A DNA stretch of 64,000 nucleotides from Pleodorina starrii. Its lineage: Eukaryota > Chlorophyta > Chlorophyceae > Chlamydomonadales > Volvocaceae. Positions 46,969 to 58,912 of this stretch are shown one piece after another (within the stretch, counting starts at the first letter, position 1; every line of letters begins with the position of its first letter). Both the position numbers and the translations under genes were made by a program. The notes beneath the pieces were generated by a model. That model made no database searches and had not been told where the DNA came from. It saw nothing but the letters and a program-made list of their open reading frames with translations. The stretch is from assembly GCA_030267565.1 (NCBI GenBank), contig BRXU01000026.1, positions 1,116,001 through 1,180,000 on the forward strand, in the 5' to 3' direction.

Positions 46969-49900
46969 TCAGTAGCGGATGGTGAGGCGCAGGAAGTTGG
47001 TCATGCGGCTGAAGGCCTGGGTGACCAGAGTCTCGTTGGGGAACTGGTAGTTGGGGTTGCCGCCTGTTAGGTCCCATTTCGCCGTACGAGGGACGCCAGA
47101 TAGGTGTTAGTAGGTAGCCGAGCGTCGTTGTTGGCGGGTGGTTGGCGGGTGTCACCCAGTTGATCCCAACCGGGGGCCGGGTCGGGTGGCGTGAAACGGT
47201 GGCGTGCAGAACGAAGAAGTCAAGCGCGTTTTGGCACATGCATACTGTCTTGCCGCACCCGTGTATAAGAGGCGACAACAAGTAGAGCGATTACTGTTGG
47301 CGAAACGCAGAATGACCAAACGCAGAATGGCTCTCCGTCCAGCCCCAGCGTGACGTCACCCGGCCGCTAAACGTTCTGGCAACCCCCGAGGCGCTCCGTT
47401 CATCGCATCAGGAACAAAATGACCGGGCACGTGCGGCACCGTCCCACCCTGATAGTCCACCCACACACGATATCCCGGGAACGCGCGAAGTCGGCACACA
47501 ATTCGAATGTGTGCACACCGTGCTGCAGACGTCCTGCCGCACTCACCGGCCATAAGGCGCCGGCCAGCGGGCGTAATGGCGTTGAGGAAGGCGTGTGGCA
47601 GGCCCTCGTAACTGCCAATTCGTGCGGGAAAAACGGCAGTGCGCCGGGACGGCGGGTGCAGATCAGCGAATCCAGCACAATCCGGCACCGGCCAGCATGC
47701 CAGTGTGTTGTACAAAGCAAGCAAAGCAGGGAGTAAGTGAAAGCACAAAAGGCTGTGACCGTTACCCCGCAACCTCGTGTGCCCTCGCAGATCCGAATGT
47801 TCCGTACCGTCGCCTTGCGTCCATTCCGCCAATCCATAACCCCTCCCTCCCCTTCCCACCCCTCCCCCTCCCCCTCCCCCCCGTTCACGGGCTCCGGCCT
47901 ATACGTGGATAACCCCCTCCCCCTCCCCTGAACATGCTCTATCACTTTTCACGCATCCTCGAAATCCCTCCCACTCGCCCGGTTTCCGCTGATAATCGCC
48001 TCTGTACCCAGTTCATTTCCCCTCCACTGCCACCACCAAATAGAGTCAAACCCCCACAACCACACACACACTTACACACGCGCGCAGAACTTACAGGTTC
48101 AGCTTAATGTTGACGCCCGCGGCAATCATGTTGTTAACCAGGGGCTGCACCCGGGTGGCCACCGGGAACGAGGTGTCGGCGGTGCCGAAGTGCGCCTGGA
48201 GGGGCACCGACTTGGGGATGCGGGTCGGCTGCAGGGGGGCAAAGGCAGCGGGCAATGGGGTGAGGTCGGGAGCCGAGGAAAGCGATGCAGGCGGAAAAGC
48301 ATAAACCGGTGGGGCAGGTCCTGAAAAAAAGAGTAAACGGTGAGCGGTTAATTGAGCAGGAGGGAGGCAGGATACTGTCGTCAGTGTTGTCATTCGGGTA
48401 TGGATCGGTCGGTGCCGTCCCATCCCTTGCCTGCGTGTTCGCGCCCCTTACTTCCTTTCCTCTCCTTCTTTGCAACTACTTACACCCTTCCCTTGATCCC
48501 TTCGCTCTCGCCTGCTCCTTTTCCTCTAGTGGTTTTGTTTGTCGGGTGGTGCCGTCTAGGCTTCTGCTAAGCTGTCGCGCGTATTTGTCCCTTTGGGTTG
48601 TTCCAGCCACGACGCGGTCGCAGCTCTTCCGGTATTGGTAGGCGTTCCTGGGTTTTCGTTGATTACGTCTCTCCGCTGCGGTATCGTCTTTATTACTCCC
48701 GTCCCACTTCCCCGTCCACCACCGTGGCCTTCCCCCCACTCACGTTGCAGCCGGTGAAGTTGGAGGGAATGCCGTAGAAGGGAATGGCAGCGTTGACTTT
48801 GGCAAACTGCGCCCCGCACATGGCCATGCCGCCGCCCTGGCAGAAACCAATGATGGCCACCTTCTTGGAGCCTGCAGGCGGGAGAGGAGGGGAAACCGGA
48901 AAGGGAGCCGGACGACAGCGGGCAGCGTTGAGTGCGTCGTACAGCTGCAACTGCACGCCTGAACGTGCACGAAGCACGCGGCCCAGAGCAGGTGCGAAAA
49001 GGAGCCATTCGAAGAAACGATTGGGCTGGCGGCCTTCCAGGCCCCGGCCCGGCCACCCAGCCCGAGTGACAAGGTGCGTCAACGCCCCTTCGTAGCTCAC
49101 TAACACAATCTTGGTGGGCTGCTTCATACGCTCGGCTCCTACCATTAAGGGCTGTCATCGGAACCATATGGTGTACCGGGCCAGCACTCAACTGCCTTTG
49201 ACCTCTGCTCGGTCCCGTAAACGGTAAAGAGCTGCGGCTGCAAGCAGGCGCCCAGCCGGGCTTCCCCTAGCGGCTGCTCCATGCTGTTGCCGGCAACCAC
49301 CTGTCAGTCACAGCCTGGACTGGCTCCCACCCTGCTCCCCAACAGCGGGCGCTGCTACACGCGGGGCCCTGCCTGCGCAGCCATCGCGTCCGCCCGTGCG
49401 GCATCTGCCAACTCCTCCCAGTCGCAACGCGGCACGTGATCTCGGCTGCGCCTGGCAATCCCTCTGCGCACCACACCGAAACAAACTGGCCCGCACTGCC
49501 CGCACTGCCCCAACACAAGCGCCCGCACCTCTCTGGCACAATCAGCGGCATTGGCGAGGCAACGGAGCAGAGGATGGGTGCGGGAGACGGGACCTAACTC
49601 GCCCCGCCCCGCCAGAGGCCTGACCACCCTCCCTCCCGCCTGGCCGCCCGACCTCGTTCCCCACGCGCAGCGCTCCTTCGACGCTCACCCGTGTTTCGGA
49701 GGTACTCGACCGCCTTGACCACATCATCGATGCCCCGTGTCCAGTTGAGGTCGCTGGACAGCTGTGCGTGGGCGTGGGCGTGTATGTGGACAGGGCAGGA
49801 GGGGGAGCAGCGTTGGAGCGGCGGCGAGGATAACCGCAGGGGCCAGCAACAAGGCGGGCATGTGGGCTGGGCCGAAGCTAGGGGCAAGGGGGGCTGCGGG

Positions 49901-52079
49901 GCTGCGGGCAGTTCAGGAGAGCCCTACCCGGAGACCGCGCCGTGCGGCTGGTGGCCTAGGCCAGGAAGGCCCATGCTGCATCCGTGCGCACTTTCAAACC
50001 ACGAGACGTGTGTGTGTGTGTGTTTGTATGTGCGACTTATCAGCTGTTGAAAGGGACAGGGCCAGGGATCCACAGGTAAAACCAAGGCCAAGCAAGCATA
50101 CGTACGCGATAAAACCATGCGATCGCGCACGGACGTACCCCGATTGCCTCCATGCGCTCCACCGCAACGCGGCCCCGGTAGAGGTCGGGGATGAGGACCC
50201 GGTAGCCCTGCTCAGCGATGTGCAGCGCCGTCTCCTTGATGGCCTCGTTCACGCCCCACCTGGGTCAGCAAACATGCCAACCAGTCAGCTGAGAGCCAGC
50301 ACACAACCAGCACTACACGCGATACGAGAGCGCACTCACGCACAAACGCGCGCGAGCACCACCCGTAAGGCAAGGATTGCTGGATTCCGGGTCCGTTCGC
50401 TGACGCCGTCTCCGTTCCTTCGCTGCGGGATGTCATATTTTATCACCCCTAGAGTCTCCTCAGCAGAGCACACATTGAGCTGGGAAACAGGGCCCCGTGC
50501 GGCAATGCCTCGCTACGTGGTTTAACGCATGCTTTCTCTCCCCCCTTTCACCCCTCGCTCCGCGGCACGTGTCAGGGGCCGGGGAGGCCAGCGGAGCCCC
50601 ACCGAACCCCACCGGGCCGAACCCAACCGGGCTGAACCGGCGCACACGTAGGGCGGCGCAGCCAGATGATCCAGGCGGCTCATTGACCCTGCTACCCAGA
50701 TTGGACCCCGGTAAGGCGTGGGACGACTGGCGGACGTAGGCCAGCGGACTCACCACTCCTGCGAGGCAGCGTAGCAGCGGGAGTGAAGGGACGTTGGTGA
50801 GCGGGAGGCGGCTGGAAGCAGGGGCGGATTAGGTGGCTGGGCTGGCAGATGAGCGAGTGCTGCCTCTAAATCTGGTCATGAATGGCTGCCGTCGTGCCGC
50901 AGTCGCTGCCGACTTCTCGGCACCAGAAAGGGAGGCTCAGATGGGCCCACCACGTGCCCGCTGCCGGCTTGCGTTCAAGACCCCCATAAAGCCCCGCCCC
51001 GGGCTTGCTGGCCAAAACCCGTAAGGCAAAAAAATATGCTACCGATCGCGTCCGGTCCTGCTGCCCCGCACGCTCGCGACCCGTCCCTGCTCGCAACTCA
51101 GTCCCTACCACCAACCCACCGATCCGGTCCCAGCAACAGCAGCCCCCTACCCACGAGTCAACGACTGTGTGGCTGCTGGTGCTGACCTGCATGACCACCA
51201 CCGCCGGCTTGGACTTCTTGCCGCCCTCGAAACCCGGGGTCTTGCCAGAGCTGGAGGGGTACTCAATCCGCGTCAGGTTGCCAAGGGCTGCGGCCACCAC
51301 ACGAAACGCAGGGGAGCAGCGGGATTGGAATGGGATGTGAACCACATGACACATTACATGGCGCAGGCGCCAAGGAAATCAAAACTCGCTAGTGATAAGT
51401 TGCTGCCCCAGAAGAGGAAGGGATGTGAGCTGTGCTGCTTGGACGCGCCAGGTTTGTGGGATTGGGAGCTCCAGCGTGGAGGATTGGGAAATCGTAAGCA
51501 ACCATGCATTGGGATGGGCGAAAGCAGGAGACGCGTGCACTGGGTAATCAGGGAGAAGAGCCCCGCCCGGGGTACCGGCGCGGGCCACGGCAGCGGCGGC
51601 TTGAAACATGTGGCTGCTTACTTTGCTTGCGGCATTCCGGCACGCATTCCGTCCGGGATCCCTGGGATGTACACTCCAGCGGCATCGTGCACACGGAGCC
51701 GGCGCAGCACTGACCCGTGGCATACAGCGAGCAGCGTTCCTGCAGGAACCACCACGAAAAATTCAGTCGTTGGTTGTCAGCGAACGGCCCGACATTGAGA
51801 GTCTTCAGAGACCCATTCCTGTTCAACTTACTCCATCCTTCTTGCATGTTTGAAGGAGACCTGTGAGCAAGAACGGGGCAAAAAGTGGCGGTTCAGGTGG
51901 TGTCAACAAAGCACTGCGCTCTTCAGAAAGCCAACCCAAATATAGTCAACCTAAGCAATAAAAACATCCTATATCTCAATTAACTTACTCCTTCCAGAGG
52001 CTTGCGAGTCCCTAGCGAAGAGTAAGCAGAAGACTGCGACTGTGACGAGTGGGAGCATGGTGCCCTTCGGTGCAAACAT
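46969..52079 (-). CDS. Secreted knottin-like / dienelactone hydrolase fusion protein
   Basis: Exons: 52079-51989, 51860-51832, 51739-51622, 51287-51187, 50758-50754, 50259-50139, 49761-49689, 48871-48744, 48228-48095, 47611-47547, 47063-46969. They total 960 nt, 319 aa, phases all matching. Residues ~8-24 form a hydrophobic signal peptide (LPLVTVAVFCLLFA). Residues 36-76 hold eight cysteines spaced C-x6-C-x7-CC-x4-C-x5-C-x8-C-x3-C, an inhibitor-cystine-knot-like pattern. Residues ~81-319 are an alpha/beta hydrolase of the dienelactone hydrolase family: VVVMQEWWG, DLYRGRVA, nucleophile Cys190 in GFCQGG, Asp240 in GTADTSF, His273 in GLPHAF. The spacing fits the bacterial Cys123/Asp171/His202 triad. 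It probably hydrolyses an ester or lactone outside the cell or in the secretory route; the substrate is unknown. Exon 5 is 5 nt. The knottin part could be a separate gene, but splice phase favours fusion. Confidence 0.8.
50386..50460 (+). repeat. Short dispersed repeat family Y, copy 2, inside the hydrolase gene intron 5
   Basis: It matches 137-210: GGGTCCGTTCGCT, then CTCCGTTCC, CGCTGCGG and TCATATT in the same order. It lies within the intron between the 5-nt exon and the exon starting at 50259. Confidence 0.5.
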
Positions 52080-53160
52080 GGCTTGCAACAGAACACTTGT
52101 GAAAATCAATATAAAATTATACGTCTAGTGCGTATGACGAGGAAATGCTATGCGTACCATAAAGCCTACCATGCGCCTTGGTGGGCGCCCTGTCTGTCAG
52201 CCAGGGAAGTCTTAATAAGTGATGGCATCAGGCACACCGCACGCACCGCACGCAGAAGATTCCAAAAGAGTTTCATCGCTAGCTTCCAAAATAGATAAGG
52301 CAGAATATAACCTTAAGGTCTGGCTGGTCAGAAACTTGAGCATGTGGGGCGTGCGGAAACGGAACACGAATCCGAGCTCGGACCAACAAGTCGTGTTGTG
52401 CACTCGTCAAAAATTACCCTAAATAAGTTGTGTGATACCCTCGTCGTATATCCGGGTAAAGTGTACACATACCCTCGCCGCCTCGCGTGCTCGGAAACAT
52501 GCGACTTCGAGCGACCTCACGCAGGATCATTCAAATCCAACCCTATCCAACACCCCGTTCCCGCGTTCCGCAGTCCTTTTGGAGTTTTGCCCCGCGGGCC
52601 GCTTGGCGAGCCCGACTCCTGGGGTTCCTGGGGACAACGAGAAACAAAACGCACGAACGACTTTAACCGACAACCAACTGTCTCGACCATCGTAGTTTCC
52701 CCGGCATGTTCCCCACTTACGTTAACTAGGACTGCTTGGCTGTTCAGACTCTTGTTCAAACGAAACCGCCAGCGGGCTAGCGAGTCGTTCACTGCAGCGG
52801 AAACGACCTGGGCTAAGGTAAGCCAAACCAGGCCGGACAGCAGGCGCCATCCATAAGGGAATAAACAAACTCGACGAGAAGGCATTAACACCCGCGACCA
52901 GGGTGGACTTTGCCACGAGGCTTCCCAGTCGACGATGGGCCCCGGCCGCCCACAAATAGGCTCACCAACAGAACCGACAAGAAGTTGCGAGCTGCATTGA
53001 AGAAGCCTCTCCCCCCAGACGCCCCATACACGGCCGACCCCCAATAATGAGACAGCCCTAGAAACCTGCCGCAGAAGTTGGGCATTGTCGATGTCGCCGA
53101 CATCAGGAGTCTCTCGTCCCCGTTCCACCGCCACCGTTCAAATACCCATTCAGGTGGAGT
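52080..53160. other. Upstream region of the hydrolase gene, no supported gene
   Basis: A 205-codon frame on the minus strand (52517-53134) and overlapping frames on the plus strand show no recognisable domain or codon bias like the real genes nearby. The right end of the hydrolase 5' UTR and its promoter should lie in the first few hundred bases; no clear TATA element was seen. Confidence 0.4.
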
Positions 53161-53163
53161 GAC

Positions 53164-53640
53164 ATCAGTCCACTAATATCCGCCGTCTGCGCAGGCCCCT
53201 CCGCGGTTGCACCCGTCCGCCTCTGCTGCTCCTGCTCCTCGGCCCACAGCCGTGCGGAGACCATGGCCAGGTGCTCAGTGTCAGGCCTGCAGCTCCAGCG
53301 CCACCCGAGCGCTGATGGGCCCGCCCGGGCCGGCCGCGATCGTAAAACGCTCCAGGGCCCACATCGGCCACAAAGACACCTCGTTGCGCGAATACGCCAG
53401 GCCGCTGCGCCTTCGCACGTCTCCTACCCGCTGCCGGTCCGGGTCCCAGCCCGTCACGGACAAGTGCTCCAGGAGCGCCGCCGGCAGGCCGTATGACGGG
53501 CTACCGTCGGCGATGCGCAGCGACGCCACAGCCGCCGCCAGCACCAGGGTTCGCACGCACGCAGGGGCTCCAAGTGGCCTGTCGAACGGTATGCCTGAAC
53601 GTGTCCCAGTGAGCAGCGGCGGGGCGGATGGGGATTCCGC
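53164..53640 (-). pseudogene. Unidentified coding-like segment with a frameshift
   Basis: On the minus strand a protein-like frame runs through LVLAAAVASLRIADGSPSYG, HLSVTGWDPDRQRVGDVRRR and WPMWALERFTIAAGPGGP and stops at ~53288. The adjacent frame continues at once with DTEHLAMVSARLWAEEQEQQ. The amphipathic, non-repetitive composition suggests once-coding sequence broken by a frameshift, or an unrecognised splice. I do not recognise the family; a captured gene fragment or retroelement gag-like remnant is possible given the retroelement surroundings. Confidence 0.3.
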
Positions 53641-54235
53641 GGATGGGGATTTGTGCCTTCTCCCGGCCGACATGTCCTGCTGAAGGCTGAGCTGTTACCG
53701 AGCTTCGCGCGTCTGGGCGTGCAACTTGTTCCCGCTGAGGCGACCACCGGCTATCGGTTGATAATGCCCACCAACTGTCACGCCGTCAGTTGCTCCCGAC
53801 AATGATGCCCTCCGTCGCGACATCATAACCTATGTTCCACGAAGGTCCTCTGGCCGGTCACCCTGGCTCCACGCATATGCTTGAGCTGCTTCGTCGGATG
53901 TTCCGGCGTGTTCTGGCGGCCGCGGATGGCCAAGGATGTGGAGAACTACGTTCTTCGCTGCGGTGAGTGCCAGAGCAACAACCACCTCTAGAGAGGACTT
54001 GCAGCTCTAACTAACTGATTGACGGTATATCACATCAGGGACGGCGGGCCCCCACGGTGTCCCAGCCATGGCAGGGCCCCCACAACGCAGAGAAGCGGCA
54101 TCATGCGCAAACAAGTATGTGTAATGGCGTCGTCGGCGCAAATTGCTTTCTCGGCTGCCTGGTTCGTGTCGGTGCCGAGACGCGGAGGCCCGGGCGGGAG
54201 ACGGCGACCAATGGCCATCCACTCGATGGTTACGG

Positions 54236-54481
54236 TTATGGTATAGGAACTCTCGGACGGCATGGGCAGCACGCGTGGCCCGAGTATACAGGGATGGCGA
54301 CGCCAGGCATCACTACAAGCACGGATGCACGGTACTCGTGTTCCAGCTTACGCACAGCATCTCCGACAGGTTGAGAGAGTCGCAGATGGCCGGGCAGCCG
54401 GTTAGCCACCATGGAGCCTGCTACGTGTTTACCCGCCCCGCAGGGAGCACTATAACCACGGTACGACGCTGCAGATGGCAA
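54236..54481 (-). pseudogene. Possible retroelement remnant (RNase H-like context)
   Basis: The minus-strand frame contains VGDAVRKLEHEYRASVLVVMP followed by further short hydrophobic sequence. This is reminiscent of the 'P..L...V..KL..E.A.AVVVVP.WP' segment found after the RT/RNase H region in DIRS-like and some Gypsy-like elements. Nothing else of such an element is preserved nearby in frame, so this is tentative. Other frames in 53700-54826 show nothing. Confidence 0.25.
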
Positions 54482-54826
54482 CGCCTATGCGTAAGGAACA
54501 TCAAAAGGCTTGGACAACCGAATCGAACCCCACAATGCTGTCGGGATGCGATCGCACCGTGAGGCACAAACTCCCCATCGGTCTCGAAATGATCACGCAC
54601 GTCTTTCGGGCGTGTGCGACACAGCCACGAGCCCATGGCATGCTGCATGCGTCCGGGGGTCCTTCGCAGCACTGGGGCTTGCATGGGTTGCAACAACGCA
54701 ACCGAGAGTTGCCTCAGGAAAGCCTAAGCCGATAGGGCAATTCCTCTGTGAAAAGTGGACCGTTGCAACTAAGAAGGGTTAAGGAACAGACGAGAGCCGC
54801 CGGCTAGAGGTCAAGGCTAGGGCTAG

Positions 54827-57800
54827 GTCAAGGCTAGGCTGAACACTGGAGGATGGGTGTCATACTGGAGCCCAGCCAGGCGTACCGAGAACGGGGGCCC
54901 AGCAGGAGGCGTCGCCATCCTCATCCGGGCAGCCCTTATCATCTCAGGAGCGCTAACAGCCCCAGCAGAGGATGCCGGAGTTGACTCAGACACGGAAGGA
55001 AGGCAACTCCACATTCCGATCTCGTGGGGTGGACACGACTTTACCCTACTATGCGCCTACCTACCATCGGGGGACCCGGCAGGTCAACGGCGATTCATAT
55101 CAGAGTCCTTAGCACCCGTGGCAGCTAAACCGGGCATGCAGATATGGGCAGCGGACTCCAATTTCGTCATGGACGCCAGCCTAGATTGTGCAGCAGGTAG
55201 GGGACGCGCGCCCGACATGGCCACAGCAACCATTTTCAACAGCTTATGCCCGGGCTTTAAGGACGCCTTCCGCCACCTCCATCCAACACAGCGGGCCTAC
55301 ACCTTTGCGTATGGGACGGGGGCGTCCCGCCTGGACCGCTTCATGGTCTCAGCAGATGCCATCGGGAGTGTCCTGTCATGCCGCATAAAGGAGGCTCAAC
55401 CCTCAGATCACAGACTGGTGGTAACAGCGATAACCCCAACCCCAGCAGCTCAGCCACCAGGCAAGGGACTGCCAAAATGTAGGCTTCACTTCCTGGATTT
55501 TGAGGATCTACGCCAGCAGCTGAACGACTGGCTACAGGAGCAGCAGGCATCAGCACCAGAAAGCCAGCACCAGCTATTAGAATGGTGGCCCCGGTTTAAG
55601 AAGGTGCTCCGCATCTCGATTGAGCGACTGAACAAGGAGGCGCGTGAGCGGCAGTTGGTGCTATCGGAGGCGGCAACGGCAGCCGCGGCAGCAGCAGCAG
55701 CTGCCATGGCACGCTTGGAGCAAGGGGATACCAGCGCAGCACCAGACGTCATCAACACCAGAGCAGAAGCAGCCGCCAAGGCCATGAAATCGGCAGCGGG
55801 AGCAGCCAGGCGGACCCGCCACGCATGGCTGCGGGAGGGTGAGCGACCGTCACCAACCATAACCCGCCAACTCCGCCCACCAGCAGCGTGCCGGCGGATT
55901 GCAGCGCTACGGAAAGCAGACGGCTCGGTGACGTCGAACCCCACTGAGATGCCCCGAGTGATGGCGGAATTTTGGAAGGGGATCAGCTCAGCAGCCAACA
56001 TATGCCCGGAGGCGCGCTCACAAGTACTGCAAGCCGTAAGGGAGGCAGGAAATCAATGCCCCGAGGCCACTGCCATCCAGATAGGGTCGCCCAACGTAGG
56101 AACTGAGGAGGTATTAGCAGCGCTGGCAGCAGCCCCCCCGGGGAGAGCTCCTGGCGCGGATGGAATTCCTGTGGAGATTTACCAGCGCTTCTCCGGCGTC
56201 TTCGGCCCACTGCTAGCTGCAGTCTTCTCGGCAGTAGGTTGTACGGATGTGATGCCACGGGGTTTTAGGGACGGCGTAATATCATGTTTTTATAAAGCGG
56301 GCGACCCGAATATGCCTGCCAACTATAGGCCAATAACGCTGCTAGATACTGACTATCGTACGCTGGCTCGGGTTTTGGCGGGTCGGCTCCAACCAGCACT
56401 AAGCGCGACTGTCAGCCCGGAGCAAACGGCCTTTCTGCGCCTCCGGCGTATAGCAGACAATATCATGTTGATGCAGCTGACCCCCGAACTAATGAAACAA
56501 TTGAACGAATCAGGGGTTATTGCGTTCCTAGACTTTCATAAAGCGTACGACACGCTGGACCGGCCGTTTTTGTACGAGTGCCTGGATGCAATGGGTGTGG
56601 GGGAAGGTTTCCTGACGTGGGTGAGGAAGCTGCATACGGGCACTCGAGCGGCGGCGATGGTAAATGGCCACATATCAGGCTGGGTGGATATCCACGCGGG
56701 CGTACGGCAGGGCTGCCCATTGGCGCCCCTCTTATACCTCGCGCCAGCGCAAGCACTGCTGTCGTGGCTGCGCCACAAGGGCTTCGGGGTTCTTGTGTCA
56801 GGACTGCGCCTTGTAGCATCGCAGTTCGCGGATGATTATGCCCAGTTGTTGAGGGCGCTGTCGGAAGTAAATGCCTTCATGGAAGCGATGCATACCTTTG
56901 GTGCGGCATCGGGCCAACGCTTGAACCAAGCAAAATCGGAACTCCTCCCCATAGGCCAGCGGCGCAGGGGCCGGGAGCCCGCGCCCCAACTGGGTCCTGA
57001 GGGGAACGGCGTGAATGTGCACGATGAGCATGGTGCAATGGTGGGGGCTGCTGAAGCGGTAGAAGGCTTAAAAGTCGTGGAAGAGTGCAAGGCGCTGGGC
57101 GTAATCCATAGGAACGCGCCAGGTCGTGCGGCACGTCAACAACCCATGAACCTCGACTCGGCGATATCCAAGATGCGCCGCCTCGCGAGCATACCAATGT
57201 CGGCGCATGGTAGGGCTTTTGCGGCATCGGGGTATGCGCTTAGCACGCTCCTGTACCGGATGGAATTCGAGTGCCTCCCATCGATGGCAGAACTAACCCG
57301 TCTGCGTAAAGTGGTAGCGGCGTATGTTGACCGGGCGATGTCGCCAGCGGCCTTCAACGAAAATCCCCAAGCCAGGCTACCGGGAGTGAGCGCGGTCTGC
57401 ATGTGCCTACCGCCGGCCCAAGGGGGCTTTGGGCTCCTGCCACTGGAGGAGCATGTGCGAGGCCGTCACGCGGTTTTAGCCGGCCGTTTCATTCTGGCGA
57501 CATGTCCTGGCCTGTCACTTTTTACCCCCCCGTGGGCGGCAGTGGCCCTAGCGCTCCTACGGCGGGTGCATACCGCCGCACACCCGCTTTGCATTTTTTC
57601 GGCGCCGAGAGGGGGACAGGGCCCCCCTCGGCTCTTGAACCGATCAGTCCCGCAAGACTGCCCGGGACTAACCAGGATTGTGGGGGCTTTCAGCTATCTC
57701 CCCCCGGTGGTCGTGATTTCAGAGGAGCACATAGAACCGGGGCCGTGGGTAGTGAACGCCCCACTATGGGGCAACCCACTACTGAAGGCGGGCGTAGATC

Positions 57801-58912
57801 GAGGGGGTTTGGAGACAGACTTTGCCGATCTGTGCTCCCTCCCAGGCTTCACCTCGGTTGGGACCGCAGTCCGATGCAGGGCGGCGTTGAGCACGGTGTA
57901 CGAGGCCATGCCACAAGGCTCACAGGGCCGAGTTAACCCCTTGGTACGGTCCCGGTGCTCACGCGTTTTCTTTGAAGCGTGTGTTAGCGGTGTCTTGGCA
58001 ATCAGAGACCTAGGGGGTGTTCCGCTGCCGTTACGCGAGGGCCTGACCGCAGCCAGGCGCATTAGGGAACTTTTAGAGCGCATTCCAACGGGATGGGTAG
58101 AGGCAGCCGTAGCAACGTTGGAAGACGCGAACGGGCTAGAGGCGGCGCCACCCGAGGAAGAATCTTGGGCAAGAATGGTGCAATGCTTAGGATGGAGAGT
58201 TGGAGAGACGGCATTGCCACTCACCAAACTCTCCACGCGAGTGGCGACCTGGCTGCAGATGGATGGGGCAAGGGCGGAGTTACGTGCAAAGCACCAGGCT
58301 TTCGTGGGTGAGGCGATGGGCACGCCAGAACCCACGGAGCAGAGAGTAGCCAAGTGGGAGCCCACTTTTGCCCGCCTTTGGAAGGTGAAGTGGGAGAACG
58401 AGAATAAAGAACCGTATTGGCGTTTGGCGATGGACGGCTTTGCGGGCTTCCCCATGCACCGTGCGCAATTGGGAGGCCCAAATGTGGCGAGGTGCCCGTG
58501 CGGGGATACCATGTCGCAGGGCGACCGCATGCATCACTTTTGGGACTGCAGAGTAGCGCAACATTTGAGGTCGAAACTAGAGGGTGCGACCGGCGGCCAC
58601 ATCTCCCGATGTGAATTATGGCTGGCTGAGCCACCGGTAGGCATCGTAGGCAAGGTTTGGGATATTGTTGTGCTGGCGGCAATGGTAGCGCTGGAACGAG
58701 GGCGGCAGTTGCTTTACAAGTCCCGGGCAGCCGCGCCCGATCAAAGTTTTTGCGATCGAGTAGGGATTAGTATCGAAGCAGCTTTTTGGGAGCGCCTACG
58801 CTGTTTTGCGCTCGTTAGAGACGCCCGCGCGAACTGGGAGGATGTCCCAAGCACCCACCCTTTCCTCCACACGGACGCGAACGGCCATATCCGTGCCAGG
58901 CTGCCACATTAG
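54827..58912 (+). mobile_element. Non-LTR retrotransposon (LINE) ORF2: endonuclease, reverse transcriptase, CCHC knuckle
   Basis: One frame is open from 54827 to the stop at 58910-58912 (about 1,360 codons). The N-terminal part is an APE-type endonuclease (NGGPAGGVAILIR, RLDRFMVSADAI, PSDHRLV) lacking the usual first ~40 residues. The reverse transcriptase spans roughly residues 480-760, with YRPITLLDTDYRTLAR, LDFHKAYDTLD, RQGCPLAPLLY, the catalytic FADDY near 56824-56838 and LNQAKSELLPIG. A C-terminal CPCGD...HHFWDC knuckle lies near residue 1213. The missing endonuclease N-terminus and an in-frame stop just upstream suggest 5' truncation. The long undamaged frame means recent insertion. The arrangement resembles L1-clade algal elements; no target-site duplication or poly(A) tail was located. 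Confidence 0.93.

Noticed and set aside
52517..53134. 205-codon minus-strand frame upstream of the hydrolase
   Set aside because: No domain, no supporting splice or promoter context, and overlapping equally long frames on the other strand.
54857..54859. GTG as LINE start codon
   Set aside because: The frame is open upstream to 54827 without an ATG and the endonuclease N-terminus is missing, so 5' truncation is more likely than a GTG start.
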